Shown here in pieces: positions 1-5,206 of a DNA stretch of 5,206 nucleotides. The stretch is taken from contig JAAZEW010000229.1 of NCBI GenBank assembly GCA_012512055.1, positions 1 through 5,206 of the forward strand. Reading direction: 5' to 3'. Position numbers and translations under genes: made by a program. Under the pieces are notes generated by a model, which ran no database searches, had not been told where the DNA came from, and saw only the letters and a program-made list of their open reading frames with translations. The stretch is from Bacillota bacterium (GTDB lineage Bacteria; Bacillota_G; SHA-98; UBA4971). How positions within the stretch are numbered: position 1 is the first letter of the stretch; each line of letters opens with the position of its first letter.

Positions 1-112
1 ATCCGCTGGAATTGGCACCTCTCCGTGATGCGGTCGTAAATCCGTCAAACCGCAATACCGGAAGGTTGCCGGGTTTCATTGGGCCAGTCCCTCCACCTCT
101 CTGGATGAGCAA
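1..112 (-). promoter_or_regulatory. SAM-I (S-box) riboswitch aptamer, truncated at the left edge
   Basis: Read on the minus strand this is the S-box aptamer. GCTCATCC (110-103) is the 5' strand of P1. The signature GGGACTGGCCC (91-81), an AATGAAACC kink-turn segment and GGCAACC (70-64) follow. P3 is clear: TGCGGT (54-49... read as the complement of 49-54) pairs with ACCGCA (complement of 29-34), with outer CCG/CGG pairs. The GGTGCCAATTCC core segment comes next, and the window ends as P4 begins. The rest of P4, the 3' strand of P1 and the terminator/antiterminator are outside. S-box RNAs bind S-adenosylmethionine and normally switch off methionine or SAM synthesis and transport genes when SAM is abundant. 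The regulated gene must lie to the left, on the minus strand. Aptamer identity is seen in the sequence; the nature of the target is inference. Confidence 0.95.
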
Positions 113-171
113 ATGATCTGGATTTGTCACCAAATTACTTGGCACAAACTCCATATTATATTTTAAAATGA

Positions 172-200
172 ATATTATCACAGCGCACACTGCTTGTCAA
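172..200 (-). promoter_or_regulatory. sigma-A promoter driving the SAM riboswitch transcript
   Basis: On the minus strand a perfect -35 box TTGACA (200-195) and a -10 box TAATAT (177-172, 5 of 6 to consensus) are separated by exactly 17 bases. Transcription would start near 165, leaving about 55 nt of AT-rich leader before P1 of the riboswitch. Box quality, spacing and the riboswitch just downstream make this the likely start of the unseen sulfur-related transcription unit. That unit would therefore be separate from hypD, whose stop codon lies about 60 bases upstream of the -35 box. Confidence 0.85.
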
Positions 201-246
201 CAAAGATCGACAAAAAATGTCGACAAAGATCGAACAGAGTTCGACA
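195..246. repeat. Cluster of TCGA-core direct and inverted repeats overlapping a -35 box (possible operator)
   Basis: Two copies of a 16-base motif, at 195-210 and 218-233, match at 15 of 16 positions and lie 23 bp apart. A poorer third copy sits near 239-250. The cluster also holds inverted repeats: TGTCGACA at 218-225, TCGACA-A5-TGTCGA at 207-223, and TCGAAC-AGA-GTTCGA at 230-244. TCGA cores fall at 207, 220, 230 and 241, with a TCAA variant at 197, so centres are 10 to 13 bp apart, close to one helical turn. The first copy contains the -35 box of the riboswitch promoter. A repressor or activator binding several sites on one DNA face would give this pattern. The hairpins lie just past the hypD stop and could instead act as a weak terminator, but their stems are short and not GC-rich. 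The repeats are seen; the role is inferred. Confidence 0.5.
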
Positions 247-261
247 AGAAACAGTCACAAC

Positions 262-2619
262 CTAGAAAGATGCATGTTCCGTCCTGGTAATGATCTCATC
301 CTGTAGGGCTTCTGTAAGATCGCAGAAATAGTCGCTGTATCCTGCCACTCTCACAATGAGGTTCCGGTACTTCTCAGGATCCTCCTGGGCGGCGCGAAGA
401 GTCTCCGCGTCTATTACGTTGAACTGCACATGGTGTCCGCCGAGCTTGAAATAGGACCTGACGAGGTGCGCAAGGTTCGTGATGCCTTCCTCTCCTTCAA
501 GAATCTTCGGCGTAAACTTCATGTTAAGAAGCGTGCCTCCTGTAAGCGCATGATCCATCTTCGAGGCTGACTTCATCACCGATGTAGGGCCGTTTCGGTC
601 TCTGCCTTGCACAGGAGAGATCCCCTCTGACAGCGGCTCCTTGGCATGTCTTCCGTCAGGGGTTGCGCCGCATACTTTGCCGAAATACACATGGCACGTA
701 GTGGGAAGCATGTTTATCCTGTGAATTCCGCCTTTCGTGTTAGGACGGCCTTCAACTGCATCAAAAAACGTCCGGAAAACCCAGGTCATTATGTCATCCG
801 CACGGTCGTCATCATTACCGTATTTGGGTGATGAGTTTGCAAGGCGCATCCTGATAGCCTCGTAACCCCTAAAATCGCTGTGAAGAGCCTGCATCAGGTC
901 TTGCATGCCAAGAGTCTTCTTATCAAAAACGTGGTGCCGGATAGCCGTCAAGCTATCAGTAGTAGTCCCGATCCCAACTCCCTGAATGTACGACGTATTA
1001 TACCTGGCGCCGCCTTCATGGTAATCCATACCCTTTTCTATACAGTCATCTATAAGCAGAGACAGGAAAGGAGTAGGCATGTACTTGGCGTACATCCGCT
1101 CAATGACATTATTGCCTCTTACCTTCACACCTATAAAGTAATTAAGTTGCTTCTTGAATGCCTCGAGTACCCCACCAAAGCTTTCGAACTCTACAGGAAG
1201 TCCGGTCGCAGGGCCCAGCCTCATCCCGGTGCGCGAATCGATCCCGTCATTTAAGGCAAGCTCCAGGATTTTCGGCATATTCAGGTATCCGGTGAGAATA
1301 TAGCTTTCCTTACCGAACGCGCCTGTTTCCACACATCCGCTAGTCCCACCACACCTTGCGTCCTCAAGTGACTTACCTTGCCGGAGGAGCTCCTCGACCA
1401 CCATGTCAGCGTTGAATATTGAAGGCTGGCCCCACCCCTTCCTCACAATTCTAAGCGCGCGCCTCAGGAATCGCTCGGGGTTCTTGGCACTGAGTTGAAT
1501 ATTGGAGCTGGGTTGCAAGAGCCTCATTTCATCGATTACGTCAAGGATCAAGTATGTGAGGTCGTTTACACCGTCTCTGCCATCTGCCTTCAGCCCGCCT
1601 AGATTGATGTTGGCAAAGTCAGTGTAGGTTGCGCTTTCCTCTGCTGTAACACCGACTATAGGTGGCGCAGGCTGGTTGTTGAATTTGATCCAGAAGCACT
1701 GAAGGAGCTCTCTTGCTTCTTCCTCGGTAAGCCTTCCTTCCTCAATGTCCTTCTTATAGAACGGATACAGGTGCCGGTCAAGACGTCCGGGGTTAAAAGA
1801 ATCCCATGTGTTGTATTCGGTAACGACACCGATATGCACAAACCAGTACGCCTGAAGCGCTTCCCAAAACGTCCTGGGAGCACGTTCCGGAACGTGCAAG
1901 CATATTTCAGCTATTCTCGCAAGCTCCGCCTTCCTTCTCTCATCTTGCTCCCTCCGGGCAAGTTCCAGTGCTTCGTCTGCATGCCTCCGGGCAAACCGGA
2001 TCAAAGCGTCCGCGCAAATATCCATTGCCACGAGCTGTTCATACTTATCGAAAGCCCGGCTGTCCGAAACGTAGTCAAGGCCTGCTAAACTTTCCCGGAT
2101 ATCATTCTTAAGATCCAGGAGCCCTTTCCTGTAGATCTTGTCATCTAAGACTGTATGTCCGGGCGAGCGCTGCTCCATGAATTCAGTGAAGATGCCTGCG
2201 TTATATGCAGCCTTCCATTCGTCTGTCATCTGGCTGAAGATCATATCCCGCATGGACCTGCCCTTCCAAAAGGGTATGATCCCGTCCTCATAGATCTTTC
2301 GAGCCTCAGGACTGACAGCAAAGGAGATCTTCTCTCTGGAATCCAACACTTGCAGATCTTCAAGACTGTGGCAGCAAATCTCAGGGTATGTAGGCGTGGC
2401 TTTTGGCAGTGGGCCCCTCTCTCCGACAATAAGCTCACCGTCATTTATGCACACAGCCTTCTTTTCCATCAACGCCTTAAAGACCAAAGCCCGCGTGATA
2501 GGCCAGGAAGCAGCTTTTGCACATTTGTAGGCTTCTGTAACGAGTTCTGCCCTCTCAGTGGATATGTAAGGCTTTGCGTTTAGACTCTCCTCCCTCAGCA
2601 AGGCAACCCTTTCTGTCAT
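262..2619 (-). CDS. hypD: trans-4-hydroxy-L-proline dehydratase (glycyl radical enzyme)
   Basis: This 785-residue glycyl radical enzyme should dehydrate trans-4-hydroxy-L-proline to (S)-1-pyrroline-5-carboxylate in the cytoplasm. The pyruvate formate-lyase-like barrel fills most of the protein. The thiyl-radical loop GGTSGCVETG has Cys429 and Glu431, and the C-terminal glycyl radical motif VRVAGYSD has Gly760. Compared from memory with the Clostridioides difficile enzyme (about 789 residues; Cys434, Glu436, Gly765), every position is offset by five. Remembered substrate-pocket residues are also kept: Phe147, His155, Asp273, Ser329, Asp334, Phe335, Tyr445 and Thr640. Pyruvate formate-lyase is ruled out because it has two adjacent catalytic cysteines, and the sequence follows HypD along its whole length. 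The ATG at 2619 lies five bases after the hypE stop, so the two genes are probably cotranscribed and translationally coupled. No proC for the product is visible. The ORF is intact, with no frameshift. Confidence 0.93.
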   Translation of the reverse strand: MTERVALLREESLNAKPYISTERAELVTEAYKCAKAASWPITRALVFKALMEKKAVCINDGELIVGERGPLPKATPTYPEICCHSLEDLQVLDSREKISFAVSPEARKIYEDGIIPFWKGRSMRDMIFSQMTDEWKAAYNAGIFTEFMEQRSPGHTVLDDKIYRKGLLDLKNDIRESLAGLDYVSDSRAFDKYEQLVAMDICADALIRFARRHADEALELARREQDERRKAELARIAEICLHVPERAPRTFWEALQAYWFVHIGVVTEYNTWDSFNPGRLDRHLYPFYKKDIEEGRLTEEEARELLQCFWIKFNNQPAPPIVGVTAEESATYTDFANINLGGLKADGRDGVNDLTYLILDVIDEMRLLQPSSNIQLSAKNPERFLRRALRIVRKGWGQPSIFNADMVVEELLRQGKSLEDARCGGTSGCVETGAFGKESYILTGYLNMPKILELALNDGIDSRTGMRLGPATGLPVEFESFGGVLEAFKKQLNYFIGVKVRGNNVIERMYAKYMPTPFLSLLIDDCIEKGMDYHEGGARYNTSYIQGVGIGTTTDSLTAIRHHVFDKKTLGMQDLMQALHSDFRGYEAIRMRLANSSPKYGNDDDRADDIMTWVFRTFFDAVEGRPNTKGGIHRINMLPTTCHVYFGKVCGATPDGRHAKEPLSEGISPVQGRDRNGPTSVMKSASKMDHALTGGTLLNMKFTPKILEGEEGITNLAHLVRSYFKLGGHHVQFNVIDAETLRAAQEDPEKYRNLIVRVAGYSDYFCDLTEALQDEIITRTEHASF

Positions 2620-2624
2620 CTCGC

Positions 2625-3560
2625 CTACCCCCCAATTCCGGTTTCAAGTCCGAGTTTTCTCAACCTCTCCCAAACAGCATGAACCATCTCATCTGTTGGC
2701 CGGGGGATATCAGGTATGCTGTATACCCTTCCCAGCCTTTCATACTTGCCGATCCCCGTATTGTGGTAAGGCAATACATCAATCCGCGGCGACTTGCCTT
2801 CCCATCTCAGTGATGAGAGGAATTTCCCCATAGACACGATATTCTCTTCGTTGTCATTAATACCTGGGAGCAGCGGAAAGCGCACAGTCACGTTACTATG
2901 AGTCTTAGAAAGGCGTGTGAGGTTCTCAAGGATCGCGTCATTCCCGCTGCCTGTAAGTTCAAGATGCATACCTGCATCCATGCCTTTCAAATCGTAGAGA
3001 ATGAGATCGGCATATGGAACGATAGAAGACAGAGCCTCCCACTCAACAAAACCGCACGTATCAACTGCTGTATGGATCTCTCTTTCCTTGCATTCCCGAA
3101 GCAAAGCAAGGAGGAAACCAGGCTGCAGCAAAGGCTCTCCGCCTGAAAACGTGACTCCCCCTCCTGAGCTGTCATAGAAAACTACATCCTTCATGATCTC
3201 GTGGATGAGTTCATCGGAGGTTACAACCCTCCCTGCGACTTCCCTGGCGCGCGAAGGACACGCCTCAACACACTCTCCGCAGGCTGTGCACGTCTCACGT
3301 AATGTACGGATCTCGTAAGCTCTTCTCGTATCCGGACTGCCGACCTCAAGAGCAATAGCTTGATTAGGACAGACAGAAACGCAGGTTCCGCAAGTGGTGC
3401 ACCGATCCGAAGAGAACATCATCTCGGCAGACATCCTTTGACCCTCGGGGTTGTGACACCACACGCACTTAAGAGGACAGCCTTTGAAGAAAACAGTGGT
3501 TCTGATTCCAGGCCCGTCATGAACGGAGTATTTCTTTATGTCAAATATGGTTCCAGTCAC
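2625..3560 (-). CDS. hypE: HypD glycyl radical enzyme activase (radical SAM)
   Basis: This radical SAM activase should cleave SAM and abstract hydrogen from Gly760 of the neighbouring dehydratase to create its glycyl radical. Numbered from the GTG start chosen here (311 residues), it opens with the family signature YSVHDGPGIRTT. The radical SAM motif CPLKCVWC follows with Cys28, Cys32 and Cys35. An inserted ferredoxin-like domain has two CxxCxxCxxxC sets (Cys54/57/60/64 and Cys91/94/97/101), typical of activases other than that of pyruvate formate-lyase. SAM-binding SGGEP is at 139-143 and DTCG at 167-170. An in-frame ATG at 3590 would add ten residues. GTG 3560 is preferred because AAGGAG lies ten bases upstream and the N-terminus then matches the usual family length. 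Specificity for HypD is inferred from adjacency: the genes are five bases apart in the usual activase-enzyme pairing. A candidate promoter lies upstream. Confidence 0.92.
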   Translation of the reverse strand: MTGTIFDIKKYSVHDGPGIRTTVFFKGCPLKCVWCHNPEGQRMSAEMMFSSDRCTTCGTCVSVCPNQAIALEVGSPDTRRAYEIRTLRETCTACGECVEACPSRAREVAGRVVTSDELIHEIMKDVVFYDSSGGGVTFSGGEPLLQPGFLLALLRECKEREIHTAVDTCGFVEWEALSSIVPYADLILYDLKGMDAGMHLELTGSGNDAILENLTRLSKTHSNVTVRFPLLPGINDNEENIVSMGKFLSSLRWEGKSPRIDVLPYHNTGIGKYERLGRVYSIPDIPRPTDEMVHAVWERLRKLGLETGIGG

Positions 3561-3570
3561 CCGGTCACTG

Positions 3571-3576
3571 CTCCTT
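3571..3576 (-). promoter_or_regulatory. Ribosome binding site that decides the hypE start
   Basis: AAGGAG on the minus strand ends ten bases before GTG 3560. The alternative ATG at 3590 is preceded only by GTGGGAATCGG, a much poorer match to the anti-Shine-Dalgarno sequence. If the ATG were the start, this AAGGAG would fall inside the coding region for no reason. Confidence 0.6.
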
Positions 3577-3626
3577 ACCACGGAATGCATCCGATTCCCA
3601 CGGGAAGACTCAATGTTTGCAGCTCC

Positions 3627-3655
3627 ATTTTACTAAAACGAAGTTTCCACAGCAA
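3627..3655 (-). promoter_or_regulatory. Candidate sigma-A promoter for hypE-hypD
   Basis: On the minus strand TTGCTG (3655-3650) and TAAAAT (3632-3627) are 17 bases apart. The -10 box matches consensus at 5 of 6 positions but the -35 box at only 3 of 6, so the promoter would be weak or activator-dependent. The predicted start near 3620 gives a leader of about 60 nt before the GTG start. It is the best candidate I found between the germination genes and hypE, and the 18-bp repeat array sits just upstream, where an activator would bind. Confidence 0.45.
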
Positions 3656-3657
3656 GC

Positions 3658-3777
3658 CGTGCAGCGTATTCTGTCGTGCAGGGTATTCCGGTCGTAAAGG
3701 GCACGATTCTCGCGAAAGCGATTTTCGTGGGCAAATGCATCCGTGTCGTGAAACACGTTGGTATCGCAAAACACATT
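3658..3777. repeat. Degenerate 18-bp tandem repeat array
   Basis: Six consecutive 18-base units can be laid out at 3670-3687, 3688-3705, 3706-3723, 3724-3741, 3742-3759 and 3760-3777. Within them T at position 5, G at 7 and A at 11 occur in all six, and C at 6, A at 10, A at 16 and T at 17 in five of six. The rough plus-strand consensus is nntgTCGtgAAAgcgATT. The last two units match at 13 of 18. Just before the array, 3658-3671 is repeated at 3675-3688 with one mismatch at a 17-base offset, so copying extends slightly further out. Several units fold back on themselves, for example TCGC-GAAA-GCGA at 3710-3721 and CGTGT...ACACG at 3742-3757. Because 18 is a multiple of three, each reading frame shows a six-residue rhythm. 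It lies between the germination genes and the hypED promoter. Function is unknown. Confidence 0.7.
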
Positions 3778-3808
3778 TCCTAGAGTACAAGCTATTTGGT
3801 TCGGGTTT

Positions 3809-4048
3809 TCATGAGTAATGCACGTGGATTCCGAGCAGCCTGAGGATAGGATTCATGAGACTCCTTATCCCTCTTGCCGGACTCGGCAGAGGGACGTCGA
3901 GAGCAATAAGGACGCTGAGAGTAAAACCGAGAATCAGGAGAACGATAAATACAAGAAGCTCGCGCCAAAGCCCATTACGAAGCATCTTCGGAACCTCGAA
4001 GAGGCCAATGACGGCAAACACTGCTATAAGCAGGATGACAGTCGCCAT
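3809..4048 (-). CDS. Small two-helix membrane protein of a germinant-receptor operon (possible 'D'-type subunit)
   Basis: This is a 79-residue protein with two strongly hydrophobic segments, about residues 3-17 and 30-50. They are joined by a short basic/amphipathic stretch (PKMLRNGLWRE), and a Pro- and Arg-containing tail LPSPARGIRS follows. It has no signal peptide cleavage site or catalytic motif. Its ATG is two bases after the gerC stop, and AAGGAAGAGG lies inside the end of gerC at normal distance, so it is almost certainly co-translated with gerC. Published Bacillus work describes small 'D' genes beside ger operons, encoding proteins of roughly this size with two membrane segments that modulate germination rate. 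Size, topology and position fit that class, but I cannot show homology. It may instead be an unrelated clostridial family carried with gerC. That the gene is real is well supported; its function is inferred from context. Confidence 0.8.
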   Translation of the reverse strand: MATVILLIAVFAVIGLFEVPKMLRNGLWRELLVFIVLLILGFTLSVLIALDVPLPSPARGIRSLMNPILRLLGIHVHYS

Positions 4049-4050
4049 GC

Positions 4051-5206
4051 CTAGCCCTCTTCCTTGCGAACGACCCGCATGCTTCTACGCGTCAGACCTG
4101 CACGCCGTAATGATGTTTCGACCTTAATCTCTACATCCAGCTTGGGAAATTCTTCATCCCACTTGTCCTTAAGATCCATCCACTCCTTCGGATACTTTCT
4201 TCGAATCTCGGCTCCGAAGCCAAAGATATCTGAGTTAAACGCGTGCTTCGCAATATCCAGAGCAGCTTCGATTTCATGTCGTATCGCTTCAGCCATCCGC
4301 CGTTCCATTGATGTCCATATTCTTTGACTCTCCATGGGATCGAAGTACTCTTGCACCTCACCCAGATTCCCGAGAGCGCCAACCCTAATCAAGATAGACG
4401 GACGCCCCTTGGAAATCTTGGGAGTCACAGTTGAATCAGCCCTCAGGATCTCAATACTTGCCAGCTTGTTTTCTTCTTCAGGTTGCTCAATCACTATGAT
4501 GCCGGATCTAACCTTCCCCCTCACCCACTGAAGCCCCCTGGTTTGGGTCTTATCCAACCATCCTACAAGCTTGTCCCCCTTAAACGCAGCCGCACCGGTC
4601 TCCCTTCCACTTACTGAAATAGTCTCTCTTTTCAGTTCTCCCCTCGGGTCTTCAGAAGGAGGCCTCCGAACCAGTTCAGCCCTGGAAGCTATAGCTTCAT
4701 GACCTTCCGTCTCTAACATCTGAAGAAAATCATTCAATGTTACCATGACAGTTGTAGAAAGCTCCTGTACCGCTATCCTCATGATGCCCAGCGCTCCTTC
4801 AGCAGGCATGCGCTCCAGCTCGAATTCATTCCAGACAACTTCTGAAGCCTTGACTCCTTTCGCGACAACTACAGTATTTGTTTCCCTGACTTCCCCCTCT
4901 CTGGAAAAGAAGTCTATAGCTTCGCGAATGCCGCCCCTGGCGAATTCCTCACCAAACACTATGAACCTGCTATGGTGGAGGAGAGGTCGCCGCGGAGACT
5001 GCTGGCGGAGATTCCTCCAAGCCTCGAACACAGTATGGCCTGTGCTGCTTACTTGCCAAAATGGTTTCTCGTCAACAGTGCCTGCGACTCCTGTCGATAT
5101 GGCGAATGGCTTCGCTATGTGAACAGTAATCATGATTTCGCCTTCCTTCGCAGCATGATCCACGCCTACAGAAAGGACAAACCCGATGTCTTCTATCTCT
5201 TTTCTG
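4051..5206 (-). CDS. Ger(x)C family spore germination lipoprotein, 5' end outside the window
   Basis: This is the C subunit of a spore germinant receptor, a lipoprotein on the outer face of the spore inner membrane that acts with the A and B subunits. The frame stays open to the right edge. The first visible residues, RKEIEDIGFVLSVGVD, match what follows the family's GCWDxRE lipobox, so only about 20-25 residues (signal peptide and acylated Cys) are missing. A GTG at 5163 is internal, not the start. Some 384 residues are visible, near full family length. The N-terminal domain shows FGEEFARGGI and DFFSREGEVRET. The C-terminal GerAC domain shows FKGDKLVGWLDKTQTRGLQW, then FGFGAEIRRKYPKEW and the late RRAGL. 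The A and B subunit genes are expected just outside to the right. It is followed at two bases by the small membrane protein gene. Which of the gerA/gerB/gerK-type receptors this is, and its germinant, cannot be told from here. Confidence 0.94.
   Translation of the reverse strand, partial: RKEIEDIGFVLSVGVDHAAKEGEIMITVHIAKPFAISTGVAGTVDEKPFWQVSSTGHTVFEAWRNLRQQSPRRPLLHHSRFIVFGEEFARGGIREAIDFFSREGEVRETNTVVVAKGVKASEVVWNEFELERMPAEGALGIMRIAVQELSTTVMVTLNDFLQMLETEGHEAIASRAELVRRPPSEDPRGELKRETISVSGRETGAAAFKGDKLVGWLDKTQTRGLQWVRGKVRSGIIVIEQPEEENKLASIEILRADSTVTPKISKGRPSILIRVGALGNLGEVQEYFDPMESQRIWTSMERRMAEAIRHEIEAALDIAKHAFNSDIFGFGAEIRRKYPKEWMDLKDKWDEEFPKLDVEIKVETSLRRAGLTRRSMRVVRKEEG

Noticed and set aside
231..243. 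CGAAC-AGA-GTTCG resembles a Gram-positive LexA (SOS) box
   Set aside because: The LexA box has four bases between the half sites; here there are three. It also sits among other TCGA repeats with no SOS gene nearby.
207..244. Hairpins downstream of hypD as a rho-independent terminator
   Set aside because: Stems are only six base pairs, half AT, and the T-runs are interrupted or lie inside the loop. Not convincing enough to annotate.
880..1254. Plus-strand open frames opposite hypD (880-1254, 1771-2088, 2155-2583) and similar ones opposite hypE and gerC
   Set aside because: They lie wholly within strongly supported minus-strand genes, have no recognisable motifs, and are antisense shadows.
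262..2619. Pyruvate formate-lyase, 4-hydroxyphenylacetate decarboxylase or choline TMA-lyase as the identity of the large enzyme
   Set aside because: Pyruvate formate-lyase has adjacent catalytic cysteines, which are absent. No small decarboxylase subunit gene or choline-lyase neighbourhood is present. The GTSGCVETG loop, the length and the pocket residues all follow HypD.
3658..3777. CRISPR array
   Set aside because: The 18-base units abut with no spacers and are too diverged from each other, and no cas gene is visible.
3636..3814. Small protein-coding gene in the 18-bp array, either strand
   Set aside because: Frames are open mainly because of the 18-base period. The alternative frames all look equally repetitive and none has a convincing ribosome binding site and start codon.
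5161..5163. GTG 5163 as the true start of the Ger(x)C gene
   Set aside because: The frame stays open to the edge and encodes conserved family residues (RKEIEDIGFVLSVG) upstream of it, so the start is outside the window.

Overview
The window reads as part of the chromosome of an anaerobic, endospore-forming Firmicute, most likely class Clostridia. Three things support this: a Ger(x)C spore-germinant-receptor lipoprotein gene, an oxygen-sensitive glycyl radical enzyme with its radical-SAM activase, and an S-box (SAM-I) riboswitch. All recognised genes and signals are on the minus strand, so the biological order runs from high to low coordinates.

Layout in transcription order. (1) 5206-4051: a Ger(x)C (GerAC-type) gene, cut by the right edge just after where its signal peptide and lipobox should lie. 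(2) 4048-3809: two bases further on, a 79-residue protein with two predicted membrane segments, in the position and size class of the small 'D' proteins of some germinant-receptor operons. (3) 3808-3561: a non-coding gap with a degenerate 18-bp tandem array (about 3777-3670) and a candidate sigma-A promoter (3655-3627). (4) 3560-2625: hypE, the radical-SAM activating enzyme, and five bases later (5) 2619-262: hypD, a glycyl radical dehydratase that matches trans-4-hydroxy-L-proline dehydratase in length, motifs and remembered active-site residues. (6) 261-111: a short AT-rich gap with a very good promoter (TTGACA-N17-TAATAT) whose -35 box lies in a cluster of repeated TCGA-core motifs. (7) 110-1: most of a SAM-I riboswitch aptamer, leading to an unseen sulfur/methionine-type gene beyond the left edge.

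How the parts work together. HypE would use SAM and a reduced 4Fe-4S cluster to install a glycyl radical on HypD. HypD would then remove water from trans-4-hydroxy-L-proline to give 1-pyrroline-5-carboxylate, which P5C reductase converts to proline for Stickland fermentation or biosynthesis. No proC is visible here. GerC and the small membrane protein belong to a separate germinant-receptor operon that starts outside the window. I see no self-contained new defence or mobile system. The least explained items are the 18-bp array upstream of hypED, the TCGA-motif cluster upstream of the riboswitch, and the small membrane protein.
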